Counted from the stretch's first letter, positions 1 to 11,596 are shown. The stretch is DNA of 64,000 bases from Cryptomeria japonica (GCF_030272615.1 NC_081405.1:609634677-609698676), one strand, 5' to 3'. The notes: generated by a model not told the origin, from the sequence alone. Program-made: numbers and translations.

Positions 1-1190
1 ACAAATGTAAAGTTCAACTTGATATCCTCTTCAACATAATCCATTCAACTAGGCTCCTAAATCTGAATTATAAATTCTGGACAATCATGTCTAAGTATCT
101 ACAATCAACCTTGATCAATCACCGATCTCTCTAGGGGGTTCTACAAGATTGTTCATAAAGATACCACTCTCTAAGGCAAAAATGCCTTAGTTAATGGATG
201 AAGATCATGCACTAGATTCAAGTGTAGATCCATTATCTATTTTGGATTCATCTTTCCCGATCCACATCTTCTCATGCTTGTTCTTGATCTCTTCTAACTT
301 CACCTTGTCCCTCTCATTTGATTTGCCTTTGTTTACTGAATCATTATTCTTGTTTCTACAAACAATATTTCTTTGCATAGGTCTGAAATTCATCTGATTT
401 GGTCTCATCATGCATTGGTTAGAGATATGCCCAAACATCCCATAAGAATAACATATATTGTTCTGGAAATTGTTCATTACTGCTCTACACATGTTTGACT
501 TTTGACCATAATTGTTACATATGAAACACTAAAAGATAAAGGTAGGACCATTGTTCATGTTATTCATTCCATTATTTATCCTACTTCTACATTGATTTTC
601 TATATGACAAAAATTATTGCAAGTGAAACATCTACCATTGAATTTATAGGAATTAGGTTGTATTACCAGAGGATTCTTGCTCATCTTATGATTAGGCTAT
701 CTAGAATCAGAGGATTCTCCTTTCTCAAATCCAAGTCCTCTCATGTCTATTCCATGTCTCTGATATTCCAACATCTTTTCAAGCCTTGCTAAGCTAGCAT
801 TCAATTTTTCTTTGTATTCATTTGCAGTACAAACTTCATGTCTTAGGGAAACAATTTGTCTTTCAAGTTCTTGACAATCATTCCTTGATTATGTAGTTAA
901 CTCAAGCTTCAACTAATAATTCTCATAGGTAAGCTTGAAGAATTCATCTGATTTGTCTTTCAATGATTGAGCCAAACTTTCTTCATTCTTCTTTCGGTCT
1001 TGAATATCTTTAGTCAGCTTCATCACAATAGGTTGCATTTCATTTTTCAATCCTACATTCTCTCTAGCAAGTTTATCACACTCATTAGCTTTGTCCTAAT
1101 TTTCCATGCTATGATCTTATTTCTCCTTCAAATTTTCCATCATCTCTTTCCTCTTGTCTCTTGAAGTGTTCCCTTCATCTTGTAAATCTT
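1..1190 (-). pseudogene. Degenerate gag-like coiled-coil/CCHC gene remnant
   Basis: Read on the minus strand, this stretch encodes a charged coiled-coil segment (about 1190 down to 720) followed by three retroviral-type zinc knuckles: CFTCNNFCHIENQC, CFICNNYGQKSNMC and CYSYGMFGHISNQC. The knuckles are damaged: the glycine before the histidine is Cys in the first, the histidine is Gln in the second, and the second cysteine is Tyr in the third. The order (coiled coil, then several CCHC knuckles, then a Lys/Glu-rich tail) matches the plus-strand gene at 3318-4331, so this looks like a diverged, oppositely oriented relative. Stops and frame changes interrupt it, and it may continue past the window edge. 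By family knowledge it would bind retroelement RNA. No LTR was found next to it. Confidence 0.7.
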
Positions 1191-1199
1191 CAATGAAGT

Positions 1200-2207
1200 C
1201 TTATGGGTAAGTGCACAAAGATAGTGGTAAAAAAGGGGTGTATAAGTGTACACTTTTTTTCTGAAATCAAGTGAACCTGAACTTGGAGGAAAAATTTGAA
1301 AGTCATCCACTCAAGATATGAAGATAATAAAACAACAAATATTATGGTACTTTGAATCTAGTTTCCAAACTACTAAACTTTTTCAAAGTTGGATAAGATT
1401 AAGGGGGTCAAATCCTTCATGCACGAAAAACAAACCCTAGTTTTTTTAAAAAAACATAACATATTGTCTGATGTGCGCATCAAAAAAGTCATAGTTAAAT
1501 TTAGTATTTTGACAAATACTTTAGCCGAAAGATAGTTAAGAGTGAGCACTAGAAGATGTGTACTTTTTTGTAATTTTTTGTTTAGTATTTTGTTTTTAAT
1601 GATTTTTCCAATCGAGCACATCCTGAAAATTAGGTACCTGTTTGTGCACAAAGCATCAATTGCACTTAAAAAATCTAAAATACAATTTTTTTTTAAATTG
1701 TAAAGAATCAAGTGCACTACAACAATATATAAAGTTTTTCAAATTTGGATAAGTATATCAAAAGTTATTAAAAAAATGGTGCATATATGTCCATGACAAC
1801 TATGGAGACACTGGTAAAAGAAATTCAATAATAATATGTTATTGTTGTTCAAATAAAAAAAAATTATATGGTTAGAAAGCTCAGAAGATGGGTGAAAATA
1901 TGGTGGCAATTTTAGAAATACCCACTTGATGAAGTGTAAACTTGATGATGACAAAGTCAAGAAACCAAGTTGATAAAATAAAACACGTCAAAAAGGAGGG
2001 AAATGGAGGGAAATCAAACTTCCAAACCATATCTTTGTCATCCAGGCCTATTTCCAGGCCTAAATAGTTAAAAGCACGTACAGGGTGCCTATGGTATAAA
2101 AAGAGAGTATGGGGTACTTATGGTGTAAGAAGCACATATGATTTATCTTAACTATAAACAACGCACACACACTACTTTTATTTAAATTTTGGGAGTGTGT
2201 AGAATAT
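1200..2207. other. AT-rich stretch without a recognisable gene
   Basis: No coding pattern or known element is supported here. The sequence is AT-rich with short poly-T and poly-A runs. A motif near 2070-2110 (AGCACGTACAGGGTGCCTATGG and variants) loosely resembles text near 10755-10780, so both may be remnants of one old repeat. Confidence 0.4.
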
Positions 2208-2319
2208 GATATTGTATATATAATATGTGTATATACACATAATATATAAATATATAATATATAATATTTATATATATATATATATTAAGTACATATACAC
2301 ATATGTGTGTATGTATGTG

Positions 2320-2381
<62 letters not shown>

Positions 2382-2430
2382 GCCTCTCCCTCTCCCTCTC
2401 TCTCTCTCCCTCCCTCTCCCTCTCTCCCAT
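2208..2430. repeat. Compound TA / CT microsatellite
   Basis: TA-rich dinucleotide repeats (2208-2290) pass into a long CT run (about 2321-2376) and then imperfect CT/CCT repeats up to the start of the LTR at 2433. Open reading frames across it (Leu-Ser or Arg-Glu repeats) are products of the repeat, not genes. Confidence 0.95.
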
Positions 2431-2432
2431 TC

Positions 2433-3245
2433 TGTTGGCACTCTACAATCTTATGAGAATAGTTGGTGTTGTCAATGATGGAAACCACCTGGCAACCTTT
2501 TGGCACTCATCTGGTAAAGCCAGTGGCACTGACATAGACATCTACATACACCAGAAGACACTTCACTAGCACTGGCAACAATGCATATCGGCACCCCAAC
2601 CAGTAGGGAATAAACTTTTATTTATTACATTTAATTGTAATTATCTTTTGTAAAGCCGACATGGCATATTGTAAAAGACTCATATATATTTATGAGACCT
2701 TATAGGTCCTTTTGTGTAGAAGGTATATATATGAAGAGAATATATAGATGATATTTTGTAAAAAGAGATGTAGTTGACAACAAAGGTTTTGGTTATAGAA
2801 TGAGCTTCAATTGGTACTGAACTTGGTATAGTTGATGATGATTTGAAGCAGTACATTGTATTAGATTTCATAATCCACTTTTGTAGTTAGTGTGACTCTT
2901 ATTGAGCAGCGAGCTCTAGGCAGTTGGCCTTCCTGCATGTGCAGGCCCTATCATTGTAAGTAATATTTATTCATTGGCCAGCGAGTGAATATTATGGGTC
3001 ACAAATCCCACCAAGGTTTTTCCCACATCAGGTTTCCTCGTTAAACATCTTGTGTTATGTTGTGTTTTATATGTTGTCTTTATTTTTCTTGTTTATTGCA
3101 TTAATTCTTATTTACCGGTACACTGTTTGGGAAGCAAAGTTCTTAATAAGTTTAAATATTCTACTAACCCATAAGATATTGATTCACCCCCCCCCCCCCC
3201 CCCCCCCCCCGCTCAGTATCTTTGGGACTATCATTAATCCTAACA
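2433..3245 (+). repeat. 5' LTR of the RT-less element
   Basis: It starts TGTTGGCACTC and ends CCTAACA, followed by two bases and the primer site. It is collinear with 8277-9056 with scattered substitutions. It includes GAGCAGCGAGCTCTAGGCAG and a run of 24 C about 35 bp before its end. Confidence 0.9.
3187..3210 (+). repeat. Poly-C tract of 24 C near the LTR 3' end
   Basis: An uninterrupted run of 24 C follows GATTCA and precedes GCTCAGTATC. Other LTRs in the window have 5-9 C at the same place, so this copy has expanded or its length was misassembled. Confidence 0.9.
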
Positions 3246-3247
3246 AT

Positions 3248-3260
3248 TGGTATCAGAGCC
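3248..3260 (+). other. Primer binding site (initiator tRNA-Met)
   Basis: TGGTATCAGAGCC lies two bases after the 5' LTR. It is the usual plant retrotransposon complement to the 3' end of initiator tRNA-Met. Confidence 0.9.
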
Positions 3261-3317
3261 AGGTCCTCTATTTTCAAAAGCCTAACATCTTGAGGAAGAT
3301 TCTGACACTAGTACAGA

Positions 3318-4331
3318 TGGAGAACTTAAGAAAACAATTGGAAGGAGCTCTTGTAGACTATGATGCAGAGAAGTTGAAGAATATCAAACTTGAAGATGAT
3401 CTAAGGACAACACAGGAATTCTTTCAAGGACTTTAAGAGAAGCTTACTATAGCTTGAAATAAAATAAAAGATTTTCATGAGAAGATGTAGAATGATAATG
3501 ATGAAAAGGAAACTCTTAATGAACTTGTGGACAAGTTGAGACAAGAAAATAGTAATATGAAAAATGAAATGCAAGATATGACTATGAGGGTTTGTAAAGA
3601 CATTGAAGATAGAAAGAAGAATGAAGTGACTTGACTAGGAGACTCAATGATGCTGGAAATGAAAATATAACACTCAATCATGAAAATGATATGTTGAAGA
3701 TAGATCTAATTCACATGCAACATGATAAAACCAAACTTATGAGACAAAAGAGAATTCTGGAAAATGAGCTGGCTACTACAAATAAACAAAAAGAGAAATT
3801 CAAGAAAAGATCAGAAGAATTTGATAACATGCTAAAAAGTCAGAAACCTAATGGAGATACTAATGGACTTGGATTTGAAGTTGGAGAAAGTTCTGGTGCT
3901 ACAAACAATCATGATCACAGTAAACCGGTAAGACAACCTAGTGCTTATAAATTTAATGTGAAATGCTTTAACTGTAACAAGTATGGTCATAGAGAAAATC
4001 AATGTAGATTCTGAAACAATCAGAACATCAATGCACTCATTGGTCAATGTTCCAAATACAACAAAATTGGTCATAATTCAGAAAATTGTAGAATGAATGT
4101 GAAATGTTATGTCTGTGGAAGATTTGGGCACTTATCTAATCAATGCAGAACACAAACCAGCATAGGATATGGAAAATCTATTCAGAAGAATAATGTAACT
4201 TGTTATGCTTGTAACAAAATTGGACATATTGCAAAATTTTGTAGAAGAAAGACTTCACCGACAAATAGTAAAGGACCCAGTTTGAAAGGCAAAGAAAAGA
4301 TAGATGAGGTAAAGAAAGAATTTTCAAAATA
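3318..4331 (+). pseudogene. Gag-like protein: coiled coil plus four CCHC knuckles
   Basis: From the ATG of MENLRKQLEGAL the reading frame encodes a highly charged coiled-coil protein and then four zinc-knuckle units: CFNCNKYGHRENQC, a damaged one with C-to-Y (QCSKYNKIGHNSENC), CYVCGRFGHLSNQC and CYACNKIGHIAKFC. It ends in a Lys-rich tail. Stops occur near 3435, 3459, 3488 and 4012, and one frame change lies near 3620-3640. CCHC knuckles bind RNA in Gag proteins. The coiled coil may replace a normal capsid domain for assembly, but that is inference: no standard retrotransposon gag domain was recognised. The 1-1190 minus-strand remnant has the same architecture. Confidence 0.75.
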
Positions 4332-4731
4332 ATAAATTAGGAAGACAAATTAGAATGTTGATGAGACTATTACTTCACCAGTAGAATAGAGTATTACTCC
4401 ACCAGCAGGAGATTCTTCATCCAACTGAGAAGTAACCCTTTGGGGGTAATGCAGCAAATTGAATATCATGCAGATTACCCTCGGTTGATGGTGAGAAGAT
4501 AGAATTCTTCTTTACCGGTAGATGTGTTAATTTTTCACTTAACCGGTGAGCATTTAATATAGATGTTGAAAGAAATTTCATTATAAACATCAGTTTTCCC
4601 TCATTTTTGATTCATCGAGCATTCAAATTCGCAGAGAGCACAAAATCTGAGCAAAGGCATTCAAGGCAAAGGTGTGAAGCAATTTCTTTCAAGCATTCAG
4701 ACATTATTAGGCAGCTAAAGGTATTTTTCAA
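4332..4731 (+). promoter_or_regulatory. Spacer and leader before the second ORF
   Basis: About 400 bp without coding signal separate the gag-like gene from the second ORF. The stretch just upstream of 4732 resembles a plant 5' UTR and leads into ATGGCTTCTTCTTCC, a start context common in plant genes. TATA-like strings occur near 4557 (TAATATAG) and 4582 (TATAAAC). A separate internal promoter is possible but unproven. Confidence 0.35.
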
Positions 4732-7700
4732 ATGGCTTCTTCTTCCACTCCTAAATTTATTGTAAACCGTACTATTGTGGAAAATGTAAAACGTCCTAGG
4801 CCCATGTTCAAAATTATTCTTGAAGTAGCTAACCAAGATGATTCCATAGGAGCATTTTTGAAGATTCCTAAAGGTGTAGCTTATGTTGAAGACCCTAGCA
4901 TTTATATTCATTGCAACATTGAAGAATTAGATTCCGGGGAATTGTTAAAAATGTTTAGAACCGTAATTTGTGATGAAAATGGCACTATTAAACCCAATCA
5001 CAAGATTGTGGAGAGTTTAGGTTTTGTTGAGATATTGAATATCCTTGAATTTTTGGAATTAGTGAGAATTGTCCTAAGTAGGGCAAATGGAGAATTTCTA
5101 TGGTTAGAATCTGTCTACAAATTCACCCGGAAAGCAATTAGGGTAGTAACAGTTTTACCCTTAACTGGCAGTAGACTAGACAAGACAAAGAAAGTCCCTA
5201 ACAAAGTCATGACCCTAACCAGAGCAACATCTGATAGTAGATCACTAAGAGTAAATGGCATCAAGGACATCAATGTGAGATTCATAAGTATGGTTTTAGG
5301 TTACAAGACGACTCATGCAAACAGACTTAATTCAGTTTCTAGTCTTTGCATTAATAGTGCTTATAAAATGGTGAAAAACAATACAAAAATAGATGTGTGT
5401 GAATGGCTAAAGGATGAACTCATTGATAATTTTATAAAGATTAAAGGTGATAAGAAAGATACATTTTGTTTTGGTAATCTCTTAGTATGCTTAATGTTGT
5501 ATTTCATAAAGGAGATCCCTAGTATAGGATATAAAGACTTTGAATATGACATACTGGTAGGAAAACAATTACAGGAAGCTTTTACCAGCATGGGAACTAC
5601 AAAAGATAGTAATATAAGTGAATATTTCAAAGCTTTTCAAGCCAAAATGAAAACTAGAGAAAGACTATCATAAATATGATAAAGAAATCTATTTTGTAAT
5701 CAAGAAGGATGACACATGGATGGAAGTTGTACTTCCTAGACCTATATGGGTAACTGAAATGGGTTATGAGGTAGATCTCAAAATTATTGAGACCTATGCA
5801 AAATCTTTGTTAGATGCACCTAGAGAACCAATAGAAGAAGTTTTTGGTAGTGTAGAAACAATTGAAAGTAATGTGAAAATAATGAAGCAAAGGAAGAAAA
5901 GAGAGAAATACATAAAAGATGCATCAAATAATTTAAAGGAAATCAAAGAAAATGTTATGAACATTATTGGTATATCGGCTAGTGAGCTAGAGGAACTGCA
6001 ACCAAAGGCACACATTTCACCGGTTGGTACATCTTCTGACAGTGAGATACTAGCTGAATTCAAAAGAGTTGAAAGAAAGAGAAAACCTTCATCGATACCC
6101 TCTCCTCCACCCAAAAGGACAAGAACCTTAAGGAAGAAACAACAAGCAGTAAGGCAACCGACTAAGAAACAGAAACCGGTCATACCCTCATTGAAAATTT
6201 GCTAAATAAAATAACTAATGATGGTAATTTGGCTAATGTAAGCAAATTGTATAACACATTCAAAGATTAAAAAAAGAAAAGAATTGAAAATAATATAATC
6301 TTACATCTGGATATATACAAGAAAGTTTTAATTGAAGTTGTGGATGACTTGTATAATGAACAATATAGAAGATTAGATGCAAAGAGGATTGCAGTGATGG
6401 AATTGGACAAGAAACTAAAAGTTGATAAACTTTTATCTGTACATCCGGTTAACTCAAAAGAGGAGATTGATGACCTAATTTGTGAGGCTAACATATCCAC
6501 TTTTGCTAGTGGTCACTGGCAAGTGAGTTTAATGGCAGGTAGAGTAAATGAGATTGCAAAGGAGACTACTAATAAATGGGATATCTTTTTTGTGCAAAAA
6601 AGAAAAACAAGAGGAAGTGAACAGGCCGAAGAAAACATTCAAATTTTGTCAGAAGGATAAGGAAAAGGGGAAAGGTAAAGTTGGTGGAATACAGAACATC
6701 AAGATAACTGACAACTTGCCACCACCCTTGGACACTGCATCAATACATAGTGATGATCCACTGGTTTTGTAAGTGAAGGCATAACACATGATAACATTAA
6801 TCCTAAATATCAAATTCTATTCACCATGAATGTAGACACTTAGGAAGCAAATATTGTTGTGGATAAGGACAATACAGAGGTTAAGGAAGATATTGATGGC
6901 ACTGGAAACATTGTTGAGCAACCGGTAGAGACTATAGAGGTTGAGATCCAATTAGAGCAAACATCACAAACTAAGAAACCATTTGATACTGGAATGAATA
7001 CTAGAGGTATAGATGCTAACATAGTGAAACCTTTTGCGATAGAGATATTGGAAGTTGAGCACATATAGAAACTGATAGAGAAACCTACAGATGCAGAGGT
7101 ACATATTGAGGTAGTGAAACCAGTAATCACTGAGATACCTAAATAGTCAGACAAACCTTTCCTGGTTGAAATGAAAACTCAGACTGATCCACCAAAGGTT
7201 AACACAAACAAAATGGTTACAAATATTGGAAGCACATAGGTAATTAAGGTAGTTGGTCAGACATTTGGTACTTCATCAAGTGAATTCAGGCCTACTAATG
7301 TGATAGAGGTACTCCCAGACTCTATCAAGAAGATAACTGACTATAATGCATTGGCTTACAAGGAAATTTATGACACAATACTAATTCTTAAAATGATTGC
7401 ACTGAAATGTAATATAGATCATGTAAAGGATTCTTTAGGTAAATTGGACACATTATCCAAATTCATTACTAACAATGCAATAACAGTTGGTAAGGTGAAT
7501 GAGGACACCTTCAAAGAGAAAGTTGAAAAGGAAAATGATAAATTATTTGAGGATACAATAAAGAAGTGCATAGAACATATAAATACACTACTACTGGCAC
7601 TGAATACTACAATTTTGGAATATAAAGAGTTGTATAGAGAAACATGCAAACCACATCTTTTGACAAATGACATAGAAAAGGAAATAAGTAGAGTACAGAA

Positions 7701-8073
7701 AGAAATAGTTGACATAGCTGATAACATAATTGGTTCATCCAAACCTATATAAGTTATTGAGTAGGAAATAGCAGGTTTTGAGGAGAAATTGGAAAAATTT
7801 GAGAAAGAGAAGGCAAGGATTAAGGCTAATGCTAGAGAGATTAAGTATAAACCTGGTCCTAAGTTGGATAACCTCATTTCTCTGAGAAATCAGATCTCTA
7901 AGGCATTACCTCAAAGAGAAAGCTCACCAGAAAAGAACATGCATCATCTCACCAACATAATCCAACAGACTAAGGAAACACTAAATGATAGCAAAAAATT
8001 CATGCAGAGTTTAAACTTGGTTTTGGCAGACATATTTCAAATTGTAATCAACCAGTTACAAACTTTGAGGTGA
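4732..8073 (+). pseudogene. Large unrecognised retroelement ORF (ORF2)
   Basis: The first 314 codons (from ATG 4732 to 5673) are open. A frameshift near 5665 leads into a frame that runs to ~6205; further shifts near 6190 and 6600 and several TAG stops (about 6841, 7066, 7144, 7750) interrupt the rest. Read through these, it would be a protein of roughly 1,100 residues. I recognise no domain. The N-terminal ~300 residues look globular (MASSSTPKF start, hydrophobic/aromatic periodicity). The middle has a basic Pro/Arg/Lys patch near 6060-6180 that resembles a nuclear localisation signal. The C-terminal half is acidic, then helical and Lys/Glu-rich. It occupies the place of pol but shows no DSG, YxDD, DDE or HHCC motif. 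It could be a captured host gene or a TE-specific accessory protein. Confidence 0.6.
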
Positions 8074-8120
8074 AATTTTTGCAGTCATTTGACAATTTTT
8101 GACAACCTTTATCATTGATG

Positions 8121-8131
8121 TCAAAGGGGGA
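8121..8131 (+). other. Secondary polypurine motif upstream of the PPT
   Basis: GATGTCAAAGGGGGAG lies ~145 bp before the true PPT. A matching TTGTCAAAGGGGGAGA occurs at 43489-43502 in copia A, and on the minus strand at 48596-48612 in the LTR2 element. Confidence 0.6.
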
Positions 8132-8264
8132 GTAGTGGATAGAGAAAAATGATTATTCAAAGGAGATCATCTGCTCAGGTGGAGCACATATTTTTGGTAA
8201 CTTTTTGGACATTGGTTTTTCAAACAGTTTTTGGATTTTTCTCATGAGTATTGCCATCAATGCC

Positions 8265-8275
8265 AAAGGGGGAGA
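8265..8275 (+). other. Polypurine tract
   Basis: AAAGGGGGAGA lies immediately before the 3' LTR start TGTTGG (8277). It is the plus-strand primer of LTR retrotransposons. Confidence 0.9.
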
Positions 8276-8276
8276 T

Positions 8277-9056
8277 TGTTGGAATTCTACACTCTTATGA
8301 GAATAGTTGGTGTTGTCATTGATGGCAACCATCTGGAAACATTCTGGCACTCATTTGGTAAAGCCATCGGCAGGCACCAACACTAGCATAGACATCTACA
8401 TACACTGACAGACACTTCACCGGTAGTGGCAACAATGCATATCGGCACCCCAGCCGACAAGGAATAAACTATTATTTATTATATTTAATTGTAATTATCT
8501 TTTGTAAAGCTGACATGGAATATTGTAAAAGATTCATATAGATGTATGAGATCTTATAGGTCATTTTGTGTAGAAGGTATATATATGGAGAGAATATATA
8601 GATGATATTTTGTAAAAGGAGATATAGTGGACAACAAAGGTTTTGGTTATAGAATGAGCTTAAACCAGTACTAAACCTGACATAGTTGATGCTGATTTGA
8701 AGCAGTACATTGTATTGGATTTCATAATCTACTTTTATACTCAGTGTGACTCTTATTGAGCAATGAGCTCTAGGCAGTTGGTCTTCCTACATGTGGAGGC
8801 CCCTCATTGTAAGTAATATTTATTCATTGGCCAGTGAGTGAATATTGTGGGTCACAAATCCCACCGAGGTTTTTCCCACACTAGGTTTCCTCATTAAACA
8901 TTTTATGTTATTGTGTGTTTTCTATGTTGTCTTTATTGTTCCTATTTACTGCATTAATTCTTATTTATCGATACACTTTTTTGGGATGCAAATTTCTTAA
9001 TAAGTTTAAATATTCTACTAACTAGTAAGATACTATTCATCATTTTCCCTCTCAGT
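8277..9056 (+). repeat. 3' LTR of the RT-less element, missing its end
   Basis: It is collinear with 2433-3245, from TGTTGGAATTCTACACTC up to CTCAGTATG. At about 9056 the match stops and an inverted piece of the same LTR family begins, so the last ~40 bp and the flanking target duplication are lost. Confidence 0.85.
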
Positions 9057-9059
9057 ATG

Positions 9060-9177
9060 CATTAGTATCTTACCGATTAGAAGAATATTTAAACTTATTA
9101 AGAGAGAGAGAGGGAGAGGGAGTGGGAGAGGGGTGAGAGAAGTGGGAGGGAGAGAAGAACAAAGAGAGGATTGGGGT

Positions 9178-9208
<31 letters not shown>

Positions 9209-10033
9209 ATTTGGTATGGAGGAAGGGAGAAGGTGTTAGGATTAATGTCAGTCCCAAAGATATTGAGAGGGCGAGGGGTGAATCAGTATCTTACCAGTTA
9301 GAAGAATATTTAAACTTATTAAGACAGAGAGAGAGAGGGGGAGAGAGAATATTGTTCCTGTTTACTGCATTAATTCTTATTTACTGGTACATTATTTTGG
9401 GATGCAAAGTTCTTTATAAGTTTAAATATTCTAGTAACCGGTAAGATACTAATTCACCCCCCCACCTCTCAGTATCTTTGGGACCATCATTAATCCTAAC
9501 ACCTTCTCCCTTCCTCATTCCAAATCCCCCCTCTCTCTCTCTCTGTGTACCCCAACCCTCTCTTTGTTCTTCTCTCCCTCCCCCTTTAATCCCCCCAATC
9601 CATCTCTCTCTCTCTCTCTCTCTGTGTTAGGATTAATGACAGTCTCAAAGATACTGAGATGGGGAGGGGTGAATCAGTATCTTACCAGTTAGCAGAATAT
9701 TTAAACTTATTAAGAGAGAGAGAGAGAGGGATAGAGAGAGAGAGGGAGAGGGAGAGGGGAGGGACAAGGGGAAGGGAGAGAAGAACAGAGGGTTGGGGTA
9801 TAGAGAGAGAGAGAGAGGGGGGGGATTTTGTATGGAGGAAGGGAGAAGGTCTTAGGATTAATGATACTCCCAAAGATATTGAGAGGAGGGGTGAATTAGT
9901 ATCTTACCAATTAGCAGAATATTTAAACTTATTAAGAGAGAGAGAGAGAAGGGGGAGGGAGAGAAGAACAAAGAGAGGGTTGGGGTACAGAGAGAGAGAG
10001 AGAGAGGATTTGGTATGGAGGAAGGGAGAAGGT
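9060..10033. repeat. Array of LTR-end fragments and GA spacers with an internal inversion
   Basis: Each unit has ~85 bp of the element-1 LTR 3' end in minus orientation (TGTTAGGATTAATG to CTTATTAAG), joined to ~100-140 bp of purine spacer holding GAGA runs and GGGAGAGAAGAACAAAGAG. Unit boundaries marked by TGTTAGG lie at 9234, 9625, 9850 (as TCTTAGG) and 10033. Between about 9353 and 9620 the same material is in plus orientation, making a large imperfect palindrome. The break CTTATTAAG/GAGA is the same in each unit, so the array grew by duplication and not by independent insertions. Confidence 0.8.
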
Positions 10034-10500
10034 GTTAGGATTAATGACAGTCCTAAAGAGACTGGGAGGGGAGGGGTGAATCAGTATCTTACTGGCTAGC
10101 AGAATATTTAAACTTATTAAGAACTTTGCATCCGAAAACAGTGTACCGGTAAATAAGAATTAATGCAGTAAACAGGAACAATAAAGACAACATATAAAAC
10201 ACACAATAACACAATATGTTTAACGAGGAAACCTAGTATGGAAAAAACCTCAGTGGGATTTGTGACCCACAATATTCACTCACTAGCCAATGAATAAATA
10301 TTAGTTACAATGAGGGGCCTCCACATGTAGGAAGGCCAATTGCCTAGAGCTCATTGCTCAATAAGAGTCACACTGACTACAAAAGTAGATTATGAAATCC
10401 AATTCAATGTACTACTTCAAATCAACATCAACTATGCCAGGTTGAGTACTAGTTTAATCTCATTCTATAACCAAAACCTTTGTTGTCAACTATATCTCAC
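10034..10500 (-). repeat. Truncated LTR, minus orientation
   Basis: On the minus strand this reads like the 3' ~465 bp of the 2433-3245 LTR, ending TAACA at 10034. It breaks at ~10500 where a CT microsatellite begins. Confidence 0.85.
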
Positions 10501-10512
10501 TTCCTCCATATG

Positions 10513-10515
<3 letters not shown>

Positions 10516-10600
<85 letters not shown>

Positions 10601-10634
10601 ACCCGAACCCTCTCTTTTTTCTTCTCTCCCTCCC

Positions 10635-10709
<75 letters not shown>

Positions 10710-10735
10710 TCTCCCTCTCCCTCCCTCCCTTTTCC
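10516..10735. repeat. Long CT microsatellite with spacer remnant
   Basis: Two long CT runs (about 10516-10592 and 10640-10712) flank TTTGTACCCGAACCCTCTC and CTTCTCTCCCTCCCC. The latter are the inverse of the spacer in the 9060-10033 array, so this is the array's far edge. The 126-codon frame across it is Leu-Ser repeat, not a gene. Confidence 0.9.
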
Positions 10736-11262
10736 TTCACATTTTCTTTACTATAAATAGCACGTACGGGATACTAAGCCTATTAGTTTGCTACCCTTCC
10801 ATAACATATTTAAGGCATAGTAGCGCATACACACTAATTATGAGTTGTAATCATGTATAGGGTGAAAAAAAATGCCATTGGGCTTGCCAACATTTTAGGG
10901 ACTAACAACACATGGGTGGTTATTAATATACCATGTACGAGGTACTTAGACATTGTTTTATTTTCCTAAGAGCCTTAACGACCTAAAAAGAAGTTTTTGT
11001 GGTCATTGAAGGCCCCACTGCAATTGTGTTTGCACTTCTATCACTATTTTATACATAGAAGTAAGTGATTTTTTTGTTTTTGCATGATTTCAAATGATTG
11101 AATTGTTATTCTTATTAGTTTTATCAATATTATTATGATTTTTTAATAGTTTTGATTCAAAAAAATAATGGTAAGATGCATATTTATGGTTATTTGTTTG
11201 TTTATAAACTTTTGTTTACATAAATATATAATATAATTCTATTTAGGAGAACTGATATCAAC
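10736..11262. other. No gene recognised
   Basis: AT-rich sequence between the microsatellite and the transposase gene. It may contain the terminal part of that transposon, but I could not define a terminal inverted repeat. Confidence 0.3.
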
Positions 11263-11596
11263 CATGGGAAAGAACAAGTGAGGAATGATGGAACAATGAG
11301 AGGCTGAAAAGGAAAGACAAAGGTAGCATATGAAGAAATTACATGGCATAAGAAGAATGGGAGAAGAAGGTATGTCATCCTCAACATCTCAATTCAATTT
11401 ACCAAATGAACATAATGCACCTAATGCAATTGAAGAAGAGACATTTGATTTACCATATGAACCTAATGCAATTGAAGAAGATACCACATTGAATAATCAA
11501 TTAAATGATGAACATACACCTTCTCTATTTGATGAATTGAATATACACAATGCTCTGATGTTAACACCTCCTAGAATCAATCATAGGTAACCAAAG

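Larger units (their letters stand above)
2433..9056 (+). mobile_element. LTR retroelement without RT: gag-like ORF plus large unknown ORF
   Basis: The element has a 5' LTR (2433-3245), tRNA-Met primer site (3248-3260), a gag-like coiled-coil/CCHC gene (3318-4331), a long unrecognised ORF (4732-8073), a polypurine tract (8265-8275) and a 3' LTR (from 8277) that loses its last ~40 bp at a junction with the array at 9060. I could not find reverse transcriptase, integrase, protease or RNase H motifs in the ~5 kb interior in any frame, so it looks non-autonomous. Its LTR start, PPT, PBS spacing and C-rich motif near the LTR end match the copia elements at 37753 and 61338, which suggests mobilisation by a copia partner (inference). 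No TSD could be assessed because the right end is rearranged. Confidence 0.8.

Noticed and set aside
2182-2569. Several ORFs of Ser-Leu or Arg-Glu repeats
   Set aside because: They are readings of the CT/GA microsatellite in different frames and strands.
10480-10860. 126-codon ORF rich in Leu-Ser
   Set aside because: It is a product of the CT repeat; no sign of a protein family.
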